Shown here piece by piece: positions 48,401-59,695 of a stretch of 64,000 bases of DNA; position 1 is the stretch's first letter; the number at the start of each line of letters is the position of its first letter. The position numbers and the translations under genes are program-made. The notes under the pieces are model-generated. The model made no database searches, was not told the DNA's origin, and saw only the letters and a list, made by a program, of their open reading frames with translations. The DNA is from Sipunculus nudus (taxonomy: Eukaryota > Annelida > Sipuncula > Golfingiida > Sipunculidae): positions 70,602,453 to 70,666,452 of the forward strand of contig CM049311.1 in the NCBI GenBank assembly GCA_026874595.1, given 5' to 3'.

Positions 48401-49890
48401 GGGACTTTCATTCCTAGCATCTAACTGCATTGGTTCTTGCAGTATGCACCTGACCAAGTCACATTTCACAAATGAGCTGGTGGGCTATCAGTGCTTGTGC
48501 TGTCCATGGCTGAGTCAGCCATACAAACAAATTTAGAGCGACCTTTTCACTTGTTAAGAGCTGTTCTTTTTTTCTCAAAAGTACAATTCCAAATGATCTA
48601 GGGCATCAGTGGCCACAAAAAATAACCTCTGATGATGCTTGAGTAGGATGCGTTAGCTTCCTGATACTTCCAAAGATGTTTATGCAATGATGGTTCCAGT
48701 GTGCATGTGCATTCTTGGTTGATCTTAAAGTGCTGGATGAGTGGATAAAACTAGAGATTCCTAAAATGATGTGAATGCATTTAAGCGGACACATGACATA
48801 CAGCATGAGACATACAGCATGAATGATGGTCATTATAATATGAATAAAAGAGCCAATGTCCCTACAGATGGATGTCCATTCTCGACAGGTTATTTTCCAT
48901 CCCTGAGGCCACACATTTACCCAGGAGGTTGGCTGCAGTAGCACCCTGGTGCTGTTGCTCCATCAGTTCACATACATTACATTAACTAGTAGGTAGTGCC
49001 TCTGAATCATTTAACATGTCACTAGCGAGTGGTCTCCAGTCTCACTCACTGCAGCTCACATATGTTGTGGTCTCACACCCATATGATGACATTTCTTCTT
49101 GATATGTTTTTCATCCAGTAAGTGCTTGCAGGCCACCCTGCACACTGAATGAGACATTAATACCTTGAAATATCACATGAACATACATGTTTCAAAAGTA
49201 TAGCCATGGAAAAGGGAGAACAATTAAGACACTAGAGGCCACTGTGGCATTATCAATGTCTTGCTACTGTCACTGAAGGTACTACATACAAGCACTGTCA
49301 TGGTTTAAGTGACTTGTTCTTAAAAGAGCACAAGGTTAATTTCCACCTGGCAATGCCAGTTAAAAATGAGACTGAAAATGAGCGTGACTCAATGACTGTG
49401 GATGATATGTCATTGTGACAGAATACATTCATATTCCACCAAGTAAAATCTCATGAATATCAATCAGTTTTTTTAAGATCCTAACTAAAAATGTAAGGTT
49501 AAGACTCAAATCTTGATTTGGGGAAAATCCAATTAATTTTTGTAGCTAAATGTGCAAATCAAGTTTTTCTATTTGAAAACAAAAATGGAGTAAATAATGA
49601 AAGAATTTTTAATGTGTGTGATAGACAGTCTAAATCTTCAAACTTCTGAAGTACTTAGTTCAATGACAAGAAAGACAATATTTAAACATTTAAAAACTAT
49701 GTAAATCAATTTTACCCATCCAATTTGAAGATTTTCAAAATTTTCAGATTGTATAACCATTTTTTTTTATCTTGTGAAATTATTTTCATAGCTCAATGTA
49801 GTGTATGCATAAGATAGTAATGAAATCTACCAATAAGAGATTCAGTAAGATTAGTCATTCACTGGTTTATAAGGGAAAAGCTTATGTTGG
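45481..49890. other. Stretch without supported gene
   Basis: No repeat with defined ends was seen. Two GACATACAGCATGA words stand in tandem near 48787-48815. Open frames of up to about 112 codons (48606-48944, minus) lack paired splice signals or recognisable domains. Confidence 0.35.
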
Positions 49891-49892
49891 CA

Positions 49893-49894
<2 letters not shown>

Positions 49895-49970
<76 letters not shown>
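49895..49970. repeat. (TA)n microsatellite, about 75 bp
   Basis: An uninterrupted run of alternating A and T, about 37 units. The YIYI peptide in the overlapping frame is an artefact of the run. Confidence 0.98.
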
Positions 49971-49973
<3 letters not shown>

Positions 49974-50092
49974 TGATTATTTTACATGGATTGTACATTA
50001 AGTTATTTTTTAACTAATCAAGGCACTCTCCATGGGACAGATGATGGTGTTCAGTAGTTTGTGTGATTGTATATATATATGAATATAATAAT

Positions 50093-51767
50093 AAACTAGA
50101 ATACGGGTAGTCGACAAGTGACTACGTGTATCCGCCTAAATCAGAGTGGAACGGGTGAAGTGAGGCATGGATAAAGTGGCAAGGGGAAATAGAGTGTTGC
50201 ATATTAGCATGGATGTCTGCAGCCAAATTGTGTATGAAGGTTGCCCCCCTACCACAAAATCCAGAAAGCCATCCCAGTTATATACATATGCAAAATTTAA
50301 GGCAGATAAGTCAAACCACTACATGTATATGAGTGATTTTAGCCCGTGGCAGACAATCAGACGGACGCTGAGCAAAAATGGTTGCAGGTGACGGCACCAG
50401 TTTTGCGTATGATAAAGAGCTATGTGAGAACTATACACATGCAAAACTTTTGCCGAATCGGTCAAACGGTTCCCAAGATATGAGCTTGGATGTCTGCTGC
50501 ATAAACTAGAATGCAGGTGGCTCCACCTGTCATAAAATCAAGAGAGCTGTCAGGGATGTATAAACCTGCAAACTTTTAGCCAGATATGTCAAACCACTGC
50601 CGAGATATGAGTGATTTTATCCCATGGCAGACAAACAGACAGGAGCTGTGCAAAAATGGCTGCAGGTGGCGCCACAAGTTTTGCGTATGTTATAAAGCTC
50701 TCCAAGGGCTACATTTGTGCAAAAAAAATTTTCCTGATCAGTCAAATGGTTCCCGAGATATGAGCTTGGATGTCTGCAGCGTAAATGTGAATGTAGGTGG
50801 CGCCACCTGTCATAAAATCAGAAAAGCTATCCAGAATGTAAAGGCATGCCAAATTTCAGGTGAATTAGTCAAGTCACTGCAGAGATATGAGTGATTTTAA
50901 CCCAAGGCAGACAAACAGATGGACACTGTGCAAACATGGTTGCAGGTGGCGCCGCCATTTTTTGTGTATGTTATAAAGCTCTCTAAGGGCTACATTTGTG
51001 CGAAAAAATTTTCCTGATCGGTCAAACGGTTCCCGAGATATGAGCTTGGATGTCTGCAGCGTAAACGTGAATGTAGGTGGCGCCACCTGTCACAAAATCA
51101 GAAAAGCTATCCAGGATGTATACGCATGCCAAATTTCAGGTGAATTAGTCAAGTCACTGCAGAGATATGAGTGATTTTAACCCAAGGCAGATGAACAGAT
51201 GGACACTGTGCAAACATGGTTGCAGGTAGCGCCACCATTTTTTGTGTATGTTATAAAGCTCTCTAAGGGCTACATTTGTGCGAAAAAATTTTCCTGATCG
51301 GTCAAACGGTTCCCGAGATATGAGCTTGGATGTCTGCAGCGTAAACGTGAATGTAGGTGGCGCCACCTGTCACAAAATCAGAAAAGCCATCCAGGATGTA
51401 TACGCATGCCAAATTTCAGGTGAATTAGTCAAGTCACTGCAGAGATATGAGTGATTTTAACCCAAGGCAGACGAACAGATGGACACTGTGCAAACATGGT
51501 TGCAGGTGGCGCCACCATTTTTTGTGTATGTTATAAAGCTCTCCAAGGGCTACATTTGTGCGAAAAAATTTTCCTGATCCGTCAAACGGTTCCCGAGATA
51601 TGTGGGTTTATGTGTGGAAACAGACGCACAAACGGACGCAGAGCGCAGAGGAAAGGTCAGAGGTCAAAACAAAATCGGGGCGCAGCAGTTCACATGTGAC
51701 CCGAACATAATCCCGGGTTTCGTAAAATTCCGCCCAGTGGTTACAGAGGAGTTCTCCGGAAACCTAC

Positions 51768-51803
<36 letters not shown>

Positions 51804-51853
51804 TGCAGCTGAAAACATAGTATCCGCAAAACTCTGTTTTGGCGGATACAATA
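50093..51853 (+). mobile_element. Tandem-core element family A, complete copy 2
   Basis: The 5' end AAACTAGAATACGGG is followed by hairpin GTAGTC/GACTAC (50107-50112 and 50120-50125) and subterminal GTATCCGCC (50128-50136). The core is a 280-bp higher-order repeat made of two diverged half-units of about 140 bp. AGGTGGCGCCACCT of one type starts at 50795, 51075 and 51355, exactly 280 bp apart. The other half-unit carries GGTTGCAGGTGGCGCCACC. A (CGG)12 run follows. The 3' hairpin is GTATCCGCAAAAC (51820-51832) with GTTTTGGCGGATAC (51836-51849), whose GGCGGATAC inverts the 5' motif. Two near-identical 70-codon minus-strand frames 280 bp apart merely reflect the repeat. Confidence 0.9.
51766..51803. 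repeat. (CGG)12 trinucleotide run
   Basis: An uninterrupted GCGGCGG run of about 36 bp inside the family A element, directly before its 3' hairpin. Confidence 0.98.
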
Positions 51854-52219
51854 ATTATGAAATAAGTACATCCTAAATCATTGGTGAATCATGGATAGAA
51901 GAGTCTCAGACTAACTGAATTAAAAACACATGTAGAATTGACAAATTTATGACTCCCCACTGCTGAGATCCTATAAAACCATTGGGTTGAAAACTAATAT
52001 AGAAAATATCACTTAAATCAGTAAATTAAACACACCATCATACAACGGCTTAATATGGCACTTATTTGCTAAGATTTGAATTGCTGAAATAAATTACACA
52101 CTGAATGGAAAGCTGTAAATAGTAAGGGTAATAATATGAAATAAAAACATGATAGCTATATATATTAAATATCGTTTATATGAAAATTACATATAAAAAC
52201 TCTTGGAAGGTTATGCTGC

Positions 52220-52273
52220 ATACTTACATATGCAGCATAAAACCCCAAGGTTTTATGCTGCATATGTAAGTAT
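52220..52273. repeat. Perfect 25-bp inverted repeat with 4-nt loop
   Basis: The left arm (52220-52244) starts ATACTTACATATGCAGCATA and ends AAACC. The spacer is CCAA. The right arm (52249-52273) is its perfect reverse complement. A partial direct copy of the arm (GGTTATGCTGCATA) precedes it at 52209. The stem is shorter than a typical animal microRNA precursor. Confidence 0.95.
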
Positions 52274-52764
52274 ACTAGCTGTCTGGTCTACTGGTTTACT
52301 TTTCAGAATAACTTATTCATATAAATCCGAATTACAGCTCCGTTGGAGGCATAGACTGCAGACCTGTTCATAATCATTAATGTTCACTGGAGATTTTTAT
52401 GTCATGGATCATGCCACAATTTAGTACAAAAAAACAGTATCATCTTCTTATTCAGATTAAGATTTTTCTGGTAATAAATTCCATAATGCTAGATTTAACT
52501 AACATTTGGATAAGTCTCCGGCCACCTTCGCCATAAAGTTTAAAAAGGTATTTGAAATTATGATTAAGGTGTGAATAATTTACAATGTAAAGAATTTAGT
52601 AAATAAAGAGTTTCCATCTTTAAATTTGACAAAAAAAGACAGTAGATAAATGAAATGGAAATATAAGCAATATCTAAGTCAATTACAAGATGGTGATTTT
52701 TTCAAATGACAGGGCCCAAATGTTTACCGTACAGGTGGTAAATAAATTGATCAGTGAAGAAAAA

Positions 52765-52826
52765 AATAAAGAGTTGTGAAGAATAACTGATGAGAAATAA
52801 AGAGTCGTGAAGAATAACTGATGAGA
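52765..52826. repeat. 31-bp tandem duplication
   Basis: AATAAAGAGTTGTGAAGAAT with its following ACTGATGAGA recurs 31 bp later with one T-to-C change. Confidence 0.9.
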
Positions 52827-55237
52827 GAGGAAAAGTAGATTGGTGACAAAACACGAATAGCGATGATCAAAGAAAACCCACAGAACCATCAGCTCATTAC
52901 AGATCAATCAAGAGGTGGTTCTTTGTGGCAGGCCAAGCACTCCTGACTGGAAGCCAAAGACTGTGATACATTACTGCTGAGATATTTAACATTCGACTTG
53001 GTCAGAGTTCCTGTGATACATCTTTTTCAAATGAGTGACGGGGTGGTTTTGTGGGTGAAAACCTGAAGGATGACCGTGGTGATGGCCAAAGGAAATTGGA
53101 AAATCAGGACCTCATATACCAGAAGCAATCTGTGGATGCTAACATTTCGTGTATCATGCATGCCTGCAAGAATCAACATAGTGACAAATATCTTCACCAA
53201 AAGTCTTTTAAGTATGCTCCAATTCACCCCTGCCAAGTTAACCCACTTTTTATCCTACAATTCATGAACATTTTCTTGAATTCAACTGTTTTCATTTGTC
53301 CTGGCATGAACTTGTTCATCCTTTTAGTAAGTACCCAGGGGCTTGTCATTAGACAAAGAAACTTTATATTTCTAACTGTTAACTACATATATCCTGTTAA
53401 ATTTCCAAAACAGAAAATTCAGATAAACAATTAAGAAAATGAATATCTTAATGTTTCAAAGGTTAACAATATAAGACCCATATCTAGTTTTTTTACACGG
53501 ATTGGACAGCCAAGACACATTTTCTCCTCTCCATTCAGTTCAAAGTCTCCCATTTCAAAAATATACATGCATCATTTCCATATATATGTAATAAATATGA
53601 CTGATAAGGTATTACTATATTATTCAAGCAGAGTAATAATGTTTCTTTTACAGTGCAGAGTTTAGTGCAAATAAGTGAACAGTATTTTACGAAGAAATTA
53701 AATTCTCTGTGGTTGAGAGAACCTGTGAGGTCTGTGAATAAATCTGATGACAGTATACTGAATTTATACCATACTCATGTCCGATCTTGAGTCATTAAAA
53801 GGACTGGAAGATTATTAGAAAGACAGAAACTGTGCCTGTTAAACTGCTTTAGCCTTAATCACAGATGTGGCTGGTTAGGACTTTAAGAGGACTAGAGACT
53901 GACAGTTTGTGATCAACATTACCAGGTTCTACAGGAGAAACTGATGGTCTACCAGGTTTGTGGAAGCAGACAATGCTGATGTGACAGCAAGTGCCAAGTT
54001 AATAAACTGTCAAGGGTAGTCGTAAAAAAATAAACTAGATAAATGAGTTTAGTCTTTTAAATAAATTACATTCCCCAAACAAACCTGAGAAAAATTATCA
54101 TTAAGCCTCTTCCTTTATAGCTTAACAAAACTGTGATTTTTAGGATGTGACTCACTGGGGCTTTCAGTGATAGCCTGCTACTAGAGAAGAGAATGAGTTT
54201 GATAAAGTACATTAAAATACAATAAATATGGGGTATCCTTGTATGCCATCACATAACCACAACATTACATACAGTCATCATATACATATGCAGTACTTAT
54301 ATGTGCGTTCCCATTATACACTATTTTTACATCTGCAAACTTATCTCACTAATAAATGAACTGGCCTAAAAGCATTTGCCGACTTGATTATCCTTTTGGA
54401 GATGATCTGTCACTTCTATCAAGATGAGACAGTAACATGTCCATGATCTTTACCTTGGCTCTGTTTTACTTGTTTTCACATCCCATTTACACTTTGAGTT
54501 TAATGTCCAATGGAAACACATCACCTCGGCTCATGGGCTGCATTAGCAGTCACAGCCACAGTAAGAGGTTTGTCTGGCCTTTATCCACCAGAATTCAATG
54601 TAGTCCAGCGCTCTTTACTGTCTGGCTACCGCAAGATCAAACCTGACACACGGCAGCTCCAGCCATGAAGACCAAAGGCTAAAACCCAATCTTAACATCA
54701 ATTTTACACAAAATATTGAACTTCAATACCTAAAACTTACTCAGCTGGGATAAAAACATCAAGAAAAATCCTAAAAAAAATATAAGAAATTCTTATGCCT
54801 CTAAAGGAGAAATTTAGTAATAAATGTATCAGAGTTATGGGATCAGCCACTGAGCCCTGTATAAGCAAGCTGATAGCCTGAGAATGCCAGTGGTATAATA
54901 AAGGTGACTACAGGTGACCCTGGGCAATGTCGGTTTTATATGGACCAGTGCTAACAGCCACAGACCACCAGGCTAGGGTTGTCTTGAGGCCATGCATGTT
55001 GATCTATACCAATATATCCAGTGGGATACCAAAGAACCCAGCCGCAGAAGTTTGGAGGTGAAGCAATTCAAATATATTGTTATACTGACTTACTGACCAG
55101 GATGGTTTGAAAACGAACTTTCTGCTATTCTCCTCCATCTTATCATCCAGGTTATTTCAAATTCAGATAAGGATTTTACGGATGTCACCTCTCATGCAGC
55201 CAATGTCATTTATCATTTTACATCATTTATCCTATAC

Positions 55238-55240
<3 letters not shown>

Positions 55241-55272
<32 letters not shown>

Positions 55273-55302
55273 TATATATAGTTATATATAAACATATATA
55301 AG
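55241..55302. repeat. Interrupted (TA)n microsatellite
   Basis: Runs of TATATA separated by GTTATA. Confidence 0.95.
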
Positions 55303-55911
55303 ATAGACACTTAATTCCAATTCATAGATAAAAAAATAAATAAGAAATGATAATTGTATGTTTCTCTGAATCTCTCTTCTTTCAATATATTATGAAAGAG
55401 AGAGATTGAAAGACAGAGAGAGACAAAGGCATAGACAGAAAAAAATGAGCAAAAGATAGGTAAAAATGCTCAAAAAAGGAGAGAGAAAGAAATGACATGG
55501 AAAAGAATGTATATTGAAATGTTTCTTTTTCTGACCTAGCTGACATGTTATATTGATGTATGAGTGAGGTTACAGATCAACAAATAAATTATTAGAAGAA
55601 GAATTGATATCTTTTCCCGCGAGTGGCAGCTCTGAAAGTGACTGGCTCCTTCATGATCCTCATAACTCACCCATGTTATTTCAATGGAATCAATCATTGT
55701 ATAGATCTTTATCCAGATATGGTTTGGTATTACTGACAGACTGTTACACTCCCCTCTCTCCTACCACTTTTACTGGGACCATGTTTTTGATATCCTACTA
55801 GAAAATGCTGCAATAATGTGTCCATAAGTTGATTTTTTATGTTATTCTTTAATCTGATAATTCTACTTTTTAATATATATCCTATTTAAGAATAAAATTC
55901 AAATTATTTAT

Positions 55912-56195
55912 TGCCTTCATCAGGAGAGTGTTTTTATCCCCATTTGTATATTTGTGTGTGTGTTTGTTCACAACATATAAACTAATGTAATCATGGACTT
56001 AATGTAATAAAATTTTGAGGCATTTCAAGGATGGGCCAATATGAAAAACTGATTAGATTTTGGTGTTGATCTGGCAAATGATCCAGACCCAGGAGCATCA
56101 TCAAGTAATATTCACAAATGTGCAGTCACTTATACAAAAATGTACTTTGGAATATGGGCAGAATAAGTGAATTGCAGAGGCTTGCAGATTTCTAG
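55912..56195 (-). mobile_element. Family E dispersed element, copy 2
   Basis: Read on the minus strand it starts AACTAGAAATCTGCAAGCCT, the same ACTAGA start as families A-D, with a short fold (GCAAGCCTCTGC). It ends near 55912 in AACACTCTCCTGATGAAGG. It shares TTTATCCCC.TTTGT and TTTTGGTG..GATC with the copy at 29539. No tandem core is visible, so it may be a simple member of the same structural class. It has no coding capacity. Confidence 0.55.
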
Positions 56196-56497
56196 TTAAT
56201 AATAAGGTCAGTCTCTTTCATAAGAAATGAGAAAACCTCTCTATACAGTAAATGTTTAAGTTCAGTATAAATGTTATCTCTGTATAACTAATGGATACCT
56301 CGCTGTTAATGACATTGACCTACATTGAAGAGCCCACCAGAGTTTGTGAGCGGAATGTTCTGCTGGGCTAAACATCCATTTTAGGGACTAAACCTTATTT
56401 AAAAAGATCACATTTATATACTACTGAATGTGAGTTCATTTTTAACCTGGTCACAGATCTTTGATCTGAAGGCTAAACAACTGCTCTATGTAATCCT

Positions 56498-56727
56498 GCA
56501 CCTAGAAAACTGCTATGTTATCCAGCACCTAGAGAACTGCTATATTATCCAGCACCAAGAGAACTGCTTTATTATCCAATGCCTATAAAGAGTGCTATGT
56601 TATTCAATGCTTAAAGAAGTACTATGTTATCAAGCACCTAGAGAACTGCTATATTTTATCCAATGCCTTAAGGACTGCTATGTTATCCAGCATCTAGAGA
56701 ACTGCTGTTATCCAATGCCTTCAGCTA
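56498..56727 (+). repeat. 27-bp minisatellite, left part
   Basis: Units of GCTATGTTATCCAGCACCTA plus GAGAACT repeat about every 27 bp. The array breaks off at GCTA (56724-56727), exactly where the transposon begins, and resumes at 57838. Confidence 0.9.
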
Positions 56728-57837
56728 CTGTAAAAATCAGAATTTATGTCGAGAAATTTGTTCCCAAAAAATTAATCCAAGAAAGGGGAGTTGACTTATG
56801 TGTGGGTCTAAGCCTGAGGGGCAATATTTTGTCTTAACTGATTGACAGCTAGATATGCGTATGTGGTGAAGTCAGGTACACAAGTCTCCCTTTTGGTCCA
56901 AAAATACAGTCTAATAAGGTTCCCTAATATTTTTTTTTTTCAAATTTTGACCATTTATGCTGTTCTTTCATTTGGATCATGCAGAATATTAAAATGTTTG
57001 CAATTAACATTGTTGCTGAAATGACCCGCGTCAAGCTATAATGAGCTTCATTCAAGGGCGATTAAGTACGAGTGCAAGAGGCACGGGTATTGTGTAATCA
57101 GTTGTGATTTTATCAAGGGCATCGGCCACTGTGTATTTGACATCCTAATATGTTACAGTATTTCCCAACAAAATAATATGGTGCTTGCGTAAGTTTGCAA
57201 ACATGTAAACAGTAAAAGCCTGTGGGCCGTGGTATCTGAACTAAAGACAGGTGACAAATGGCTGATTACAGCACCGATTAGCGCTCACTTGATACGGGGA
57301 TGGCTGCCTGTCCCAAGAAGCCCAAAATTAGGTCACGCTGTTCACCTGTGTACTTGCACATGCTTAAATAGTCATGTGTTTATTGATATCTGACACAAAC
57401 AATTAATAGATGTTTAAAATAAATGAGCAATGACGGAGATTGTGAGAAAACCTTGGCTGTTCTATTATTGCCCACCTGCCGATTCTTGGTGCCAGACAAT
57501 CTTCATTTCTGCAAAATACTTAAAGTATCAACCTGTTATATTTATTAATCTTAGAATCTTTATGATGCCCAATAACTTTTAAAGAGACTGCACAACAAAA
57601 CAAATGACATTTTTGCAGTTAAAAAAAAATGGAGTGGTATGAATGTCAAAAACGAGTGGCCAGTCATACATTCACCTTTCCACAGTGGCCTGTCACACTA
57701 CTCTCGATGGTCATGTAGGCTGCTTCAGACCTGTTTTGACCTCCGGAATGGCTTGAAAAAATTTTTTACCTAATATTTACCCTGAAATTTCATACTCGAC
57801 TTATATGTGAGATCGACTTATATGCGAGTTTTTACGG
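56728..57837. mobile_element. TA-flanked DNA transposon (1110 bp) inside the minisatellite
   Basis: The left end starts CTGTAAAAATCAGAATTTAT and the right end, reverse-complemented, starts CCGTAAAAACTCGCATATAA, both continuing GTCGA-like. These are imperfect inverted repeats bordered by TA (56726-56727 and 57838-57839). Removing the element and one TA rejoins GC-TA-TGTTAT, the normal motif of the surrounding 27-bp minisatellite, so the insertion boundaries are supported by a predicted empty site. TA duplication fits the Tc1/mariner-like group. No frame longer than about 80 codons is present, so it is non-autonomous or decayed. Confidence 0.85.
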
Positions 57838-58062
57838 TATGTTATACAGAACTTCTATGTTATCGAGTGCATAGAGAACTGGATGCTATGTCATCGATGC
57901 TATTGTCATCCAATGCCTACAGAAGTGCTTTATGTTATCCAACACCTAGGGAACTGTTATATTATCCAAAATCTAGAGACCTGCTATATAATCCAGCACC
58001 TAGAGAACTGCTATGATGTCCAATGAGAGTAAAGAACTGCTTTGCTATCCAATGGGAGAACG
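57838..58062 (+). repeat. 27-bp minisatellite, right part
   Basis: It continues the same CTATGTTATCCAACACCTAG-type units after the inserted transposon, with more divergence toward 58062. Confidence 0.9.
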
Positions 58063-59690
58063 GCGGCTTTTATATCAGTTGGTAAACAATTTTATGTTAT
58101 CAAATGTGTTATTTATTAAACGCTAGGATCTGTAAAGCATGACCTCAAACTTAAACATAATAAACATTTTCCAATAACTGCACATAAATTTCAACCAGAA
58201 CACTCTTTTCACACAAAATACATCCTAAATTTGTTTCATGATATTGTTTAAGATTTTAACATTGAGCTATAAATAGGTCCACAGTGACCATGATGTTATC
58301 TTAATTATCTTTGTAAGGAATTTCTACAGTCTACAAACACAGATTATTGTTTCATTACATTAATTTCCTTTACATGACAAAATCCATTTTTGTTAATTAC
58401 ACCATAATCTTCCTTCAGGGTACACATTTGTTGCTCCGGTTATAAACCCTTCATTGCGTGGTAACTAAAACTACTGGTATACCCATAGTTGAATCTTACA
58501 ACTCAAATTGGAAATATAATAAATATACCATGTGAATGAGTGAAAAGCATCTAAATATCATACCCATTAAAAATTTTAAAACTATTTTTGTGATTTGGGG
58601 TAGGCAATTATATACATGAAAAGATGTTTACAGAAATATAAACTGGATACATTAACATTAATTCAGGCACTTTTTTCTTGACATTCTTGACAGCAATTAG
58701 TTTAGCTCCAAAACAGATAAAAGCTTGCTATAACAGCAGATAAATAATAATTAATATATTTTATTTCAATTTACAGAAAAGGAAAAGACATTATTTGGAA
58801 ACAATTACCTTATTATTTTAGCATTATGTAACACAAGATGGGTGTAGATAGAAGAAGAAGGTAATTTTAATACACATGCACATACAGCACAGCAAAACTA
58901 GCCATTCATAATAATAAAAATTATGCTTCAATTATCAGAAACAATCCTACTTGACATTTAACATGTACCAAATGAGCACAGCTTTCCCTGTCTTTATCTC
59001 TGTTGCCATGGTGATCATAGCCAGGTGGTAAGACAATGGCAATATTAAAATTGTTTAAAACTCAGTCAATAAATGATAAAATCTCATGGCTTTTGTGTTT
59101 CTGGAGGTTAAACTCCCACTGGCATTTGAGCTATTTATCATTTGACAAATCCAGCTACAGCCCAAACTACATGGAAAAGGTGTGATCCAAAACGAGAAGT
59201 TAATCAGCATGAATTACAGTGTAGCATCTTTTCAAACAGAACTGGGATATGTAGCTCAGTCCACTGAGGGAGTTTTTACAATATTAGGGATTAACTTATG
59301 CTCGAAAGCAATTCTAGCCTCGATGCATCATATGAAACTTATTTAGCTACTTTGCTACGGCTCAGCGTTGGACTCTTGGTATTTGTCCTCCATGGAAATA
59401 GGACCTCTGAAATATCCAGAAAGCTGCATCAACTAACACTGAAGCATAAATGACCTGTTAGAAGATCATCTGACACCATGGCTGCTATTTTTGAGGCCTG
59501 ATAATCTCTCATGAGGCTTAAATCTGATAATGAGGCTTTGGTTATCTATCCCAATGCCATAAGTTAGAGAATACCCCCTTTCTTAACCCACGCTACAGTT
59601 GACCGGAATATTATGTTTGAGGACAAGGATGGAGATCACAGATGGTCTGTTCATTATTCAACAATATCCAAATAATAAGTCAAAAACAAT
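58063..59690. other. Stretch without supported gene
   Basis: Mostly very A+T-rich. GTAGCTCAGTCCACTGAGGG near 59251 resembles a tRNA A box, but no convincing B box follows. Confidence 0.35.
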
Positions 59691-59695
59691 ATTAA

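Larger units (their letters stand above)
51854..55240. other. Stretch with small repeats only
   Basis: A strong hairpin lies at 52220-52273. A 31-bp tandem duplication lies at 52765-52826 (AATAAAGAGTTGTGAAGAAT and a one-base variant). The 127-codon plus-strand frame at 53051-53434 has no recognisable domain and no paired splice sites; its length is not beyond chance. Confidence 0.4.

Noticed and set aside
49805-50017. 70-codon frame containing a long YI repeat
   Set aside because: It is the translation of the (TA)n microsatellite.
50874-51366. Two nearly identical 70-codon minus-strand frames (MAPPTFTFTLQTSKL...)
   Set aside because: They are 280 bp apart and come from successive units of the family A tandem core.
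53051-53434. 127-codon plus-strand frame
   Set aside because: No domain, splice or repeat support; overlapping frames of similar quality occur on both strands.
59246-59330. A-box-like GTAGCTCAGTCCACTGAG suggesting a tRNA gene
   Set aside because: No acceptable B box or acceptor stem follows.
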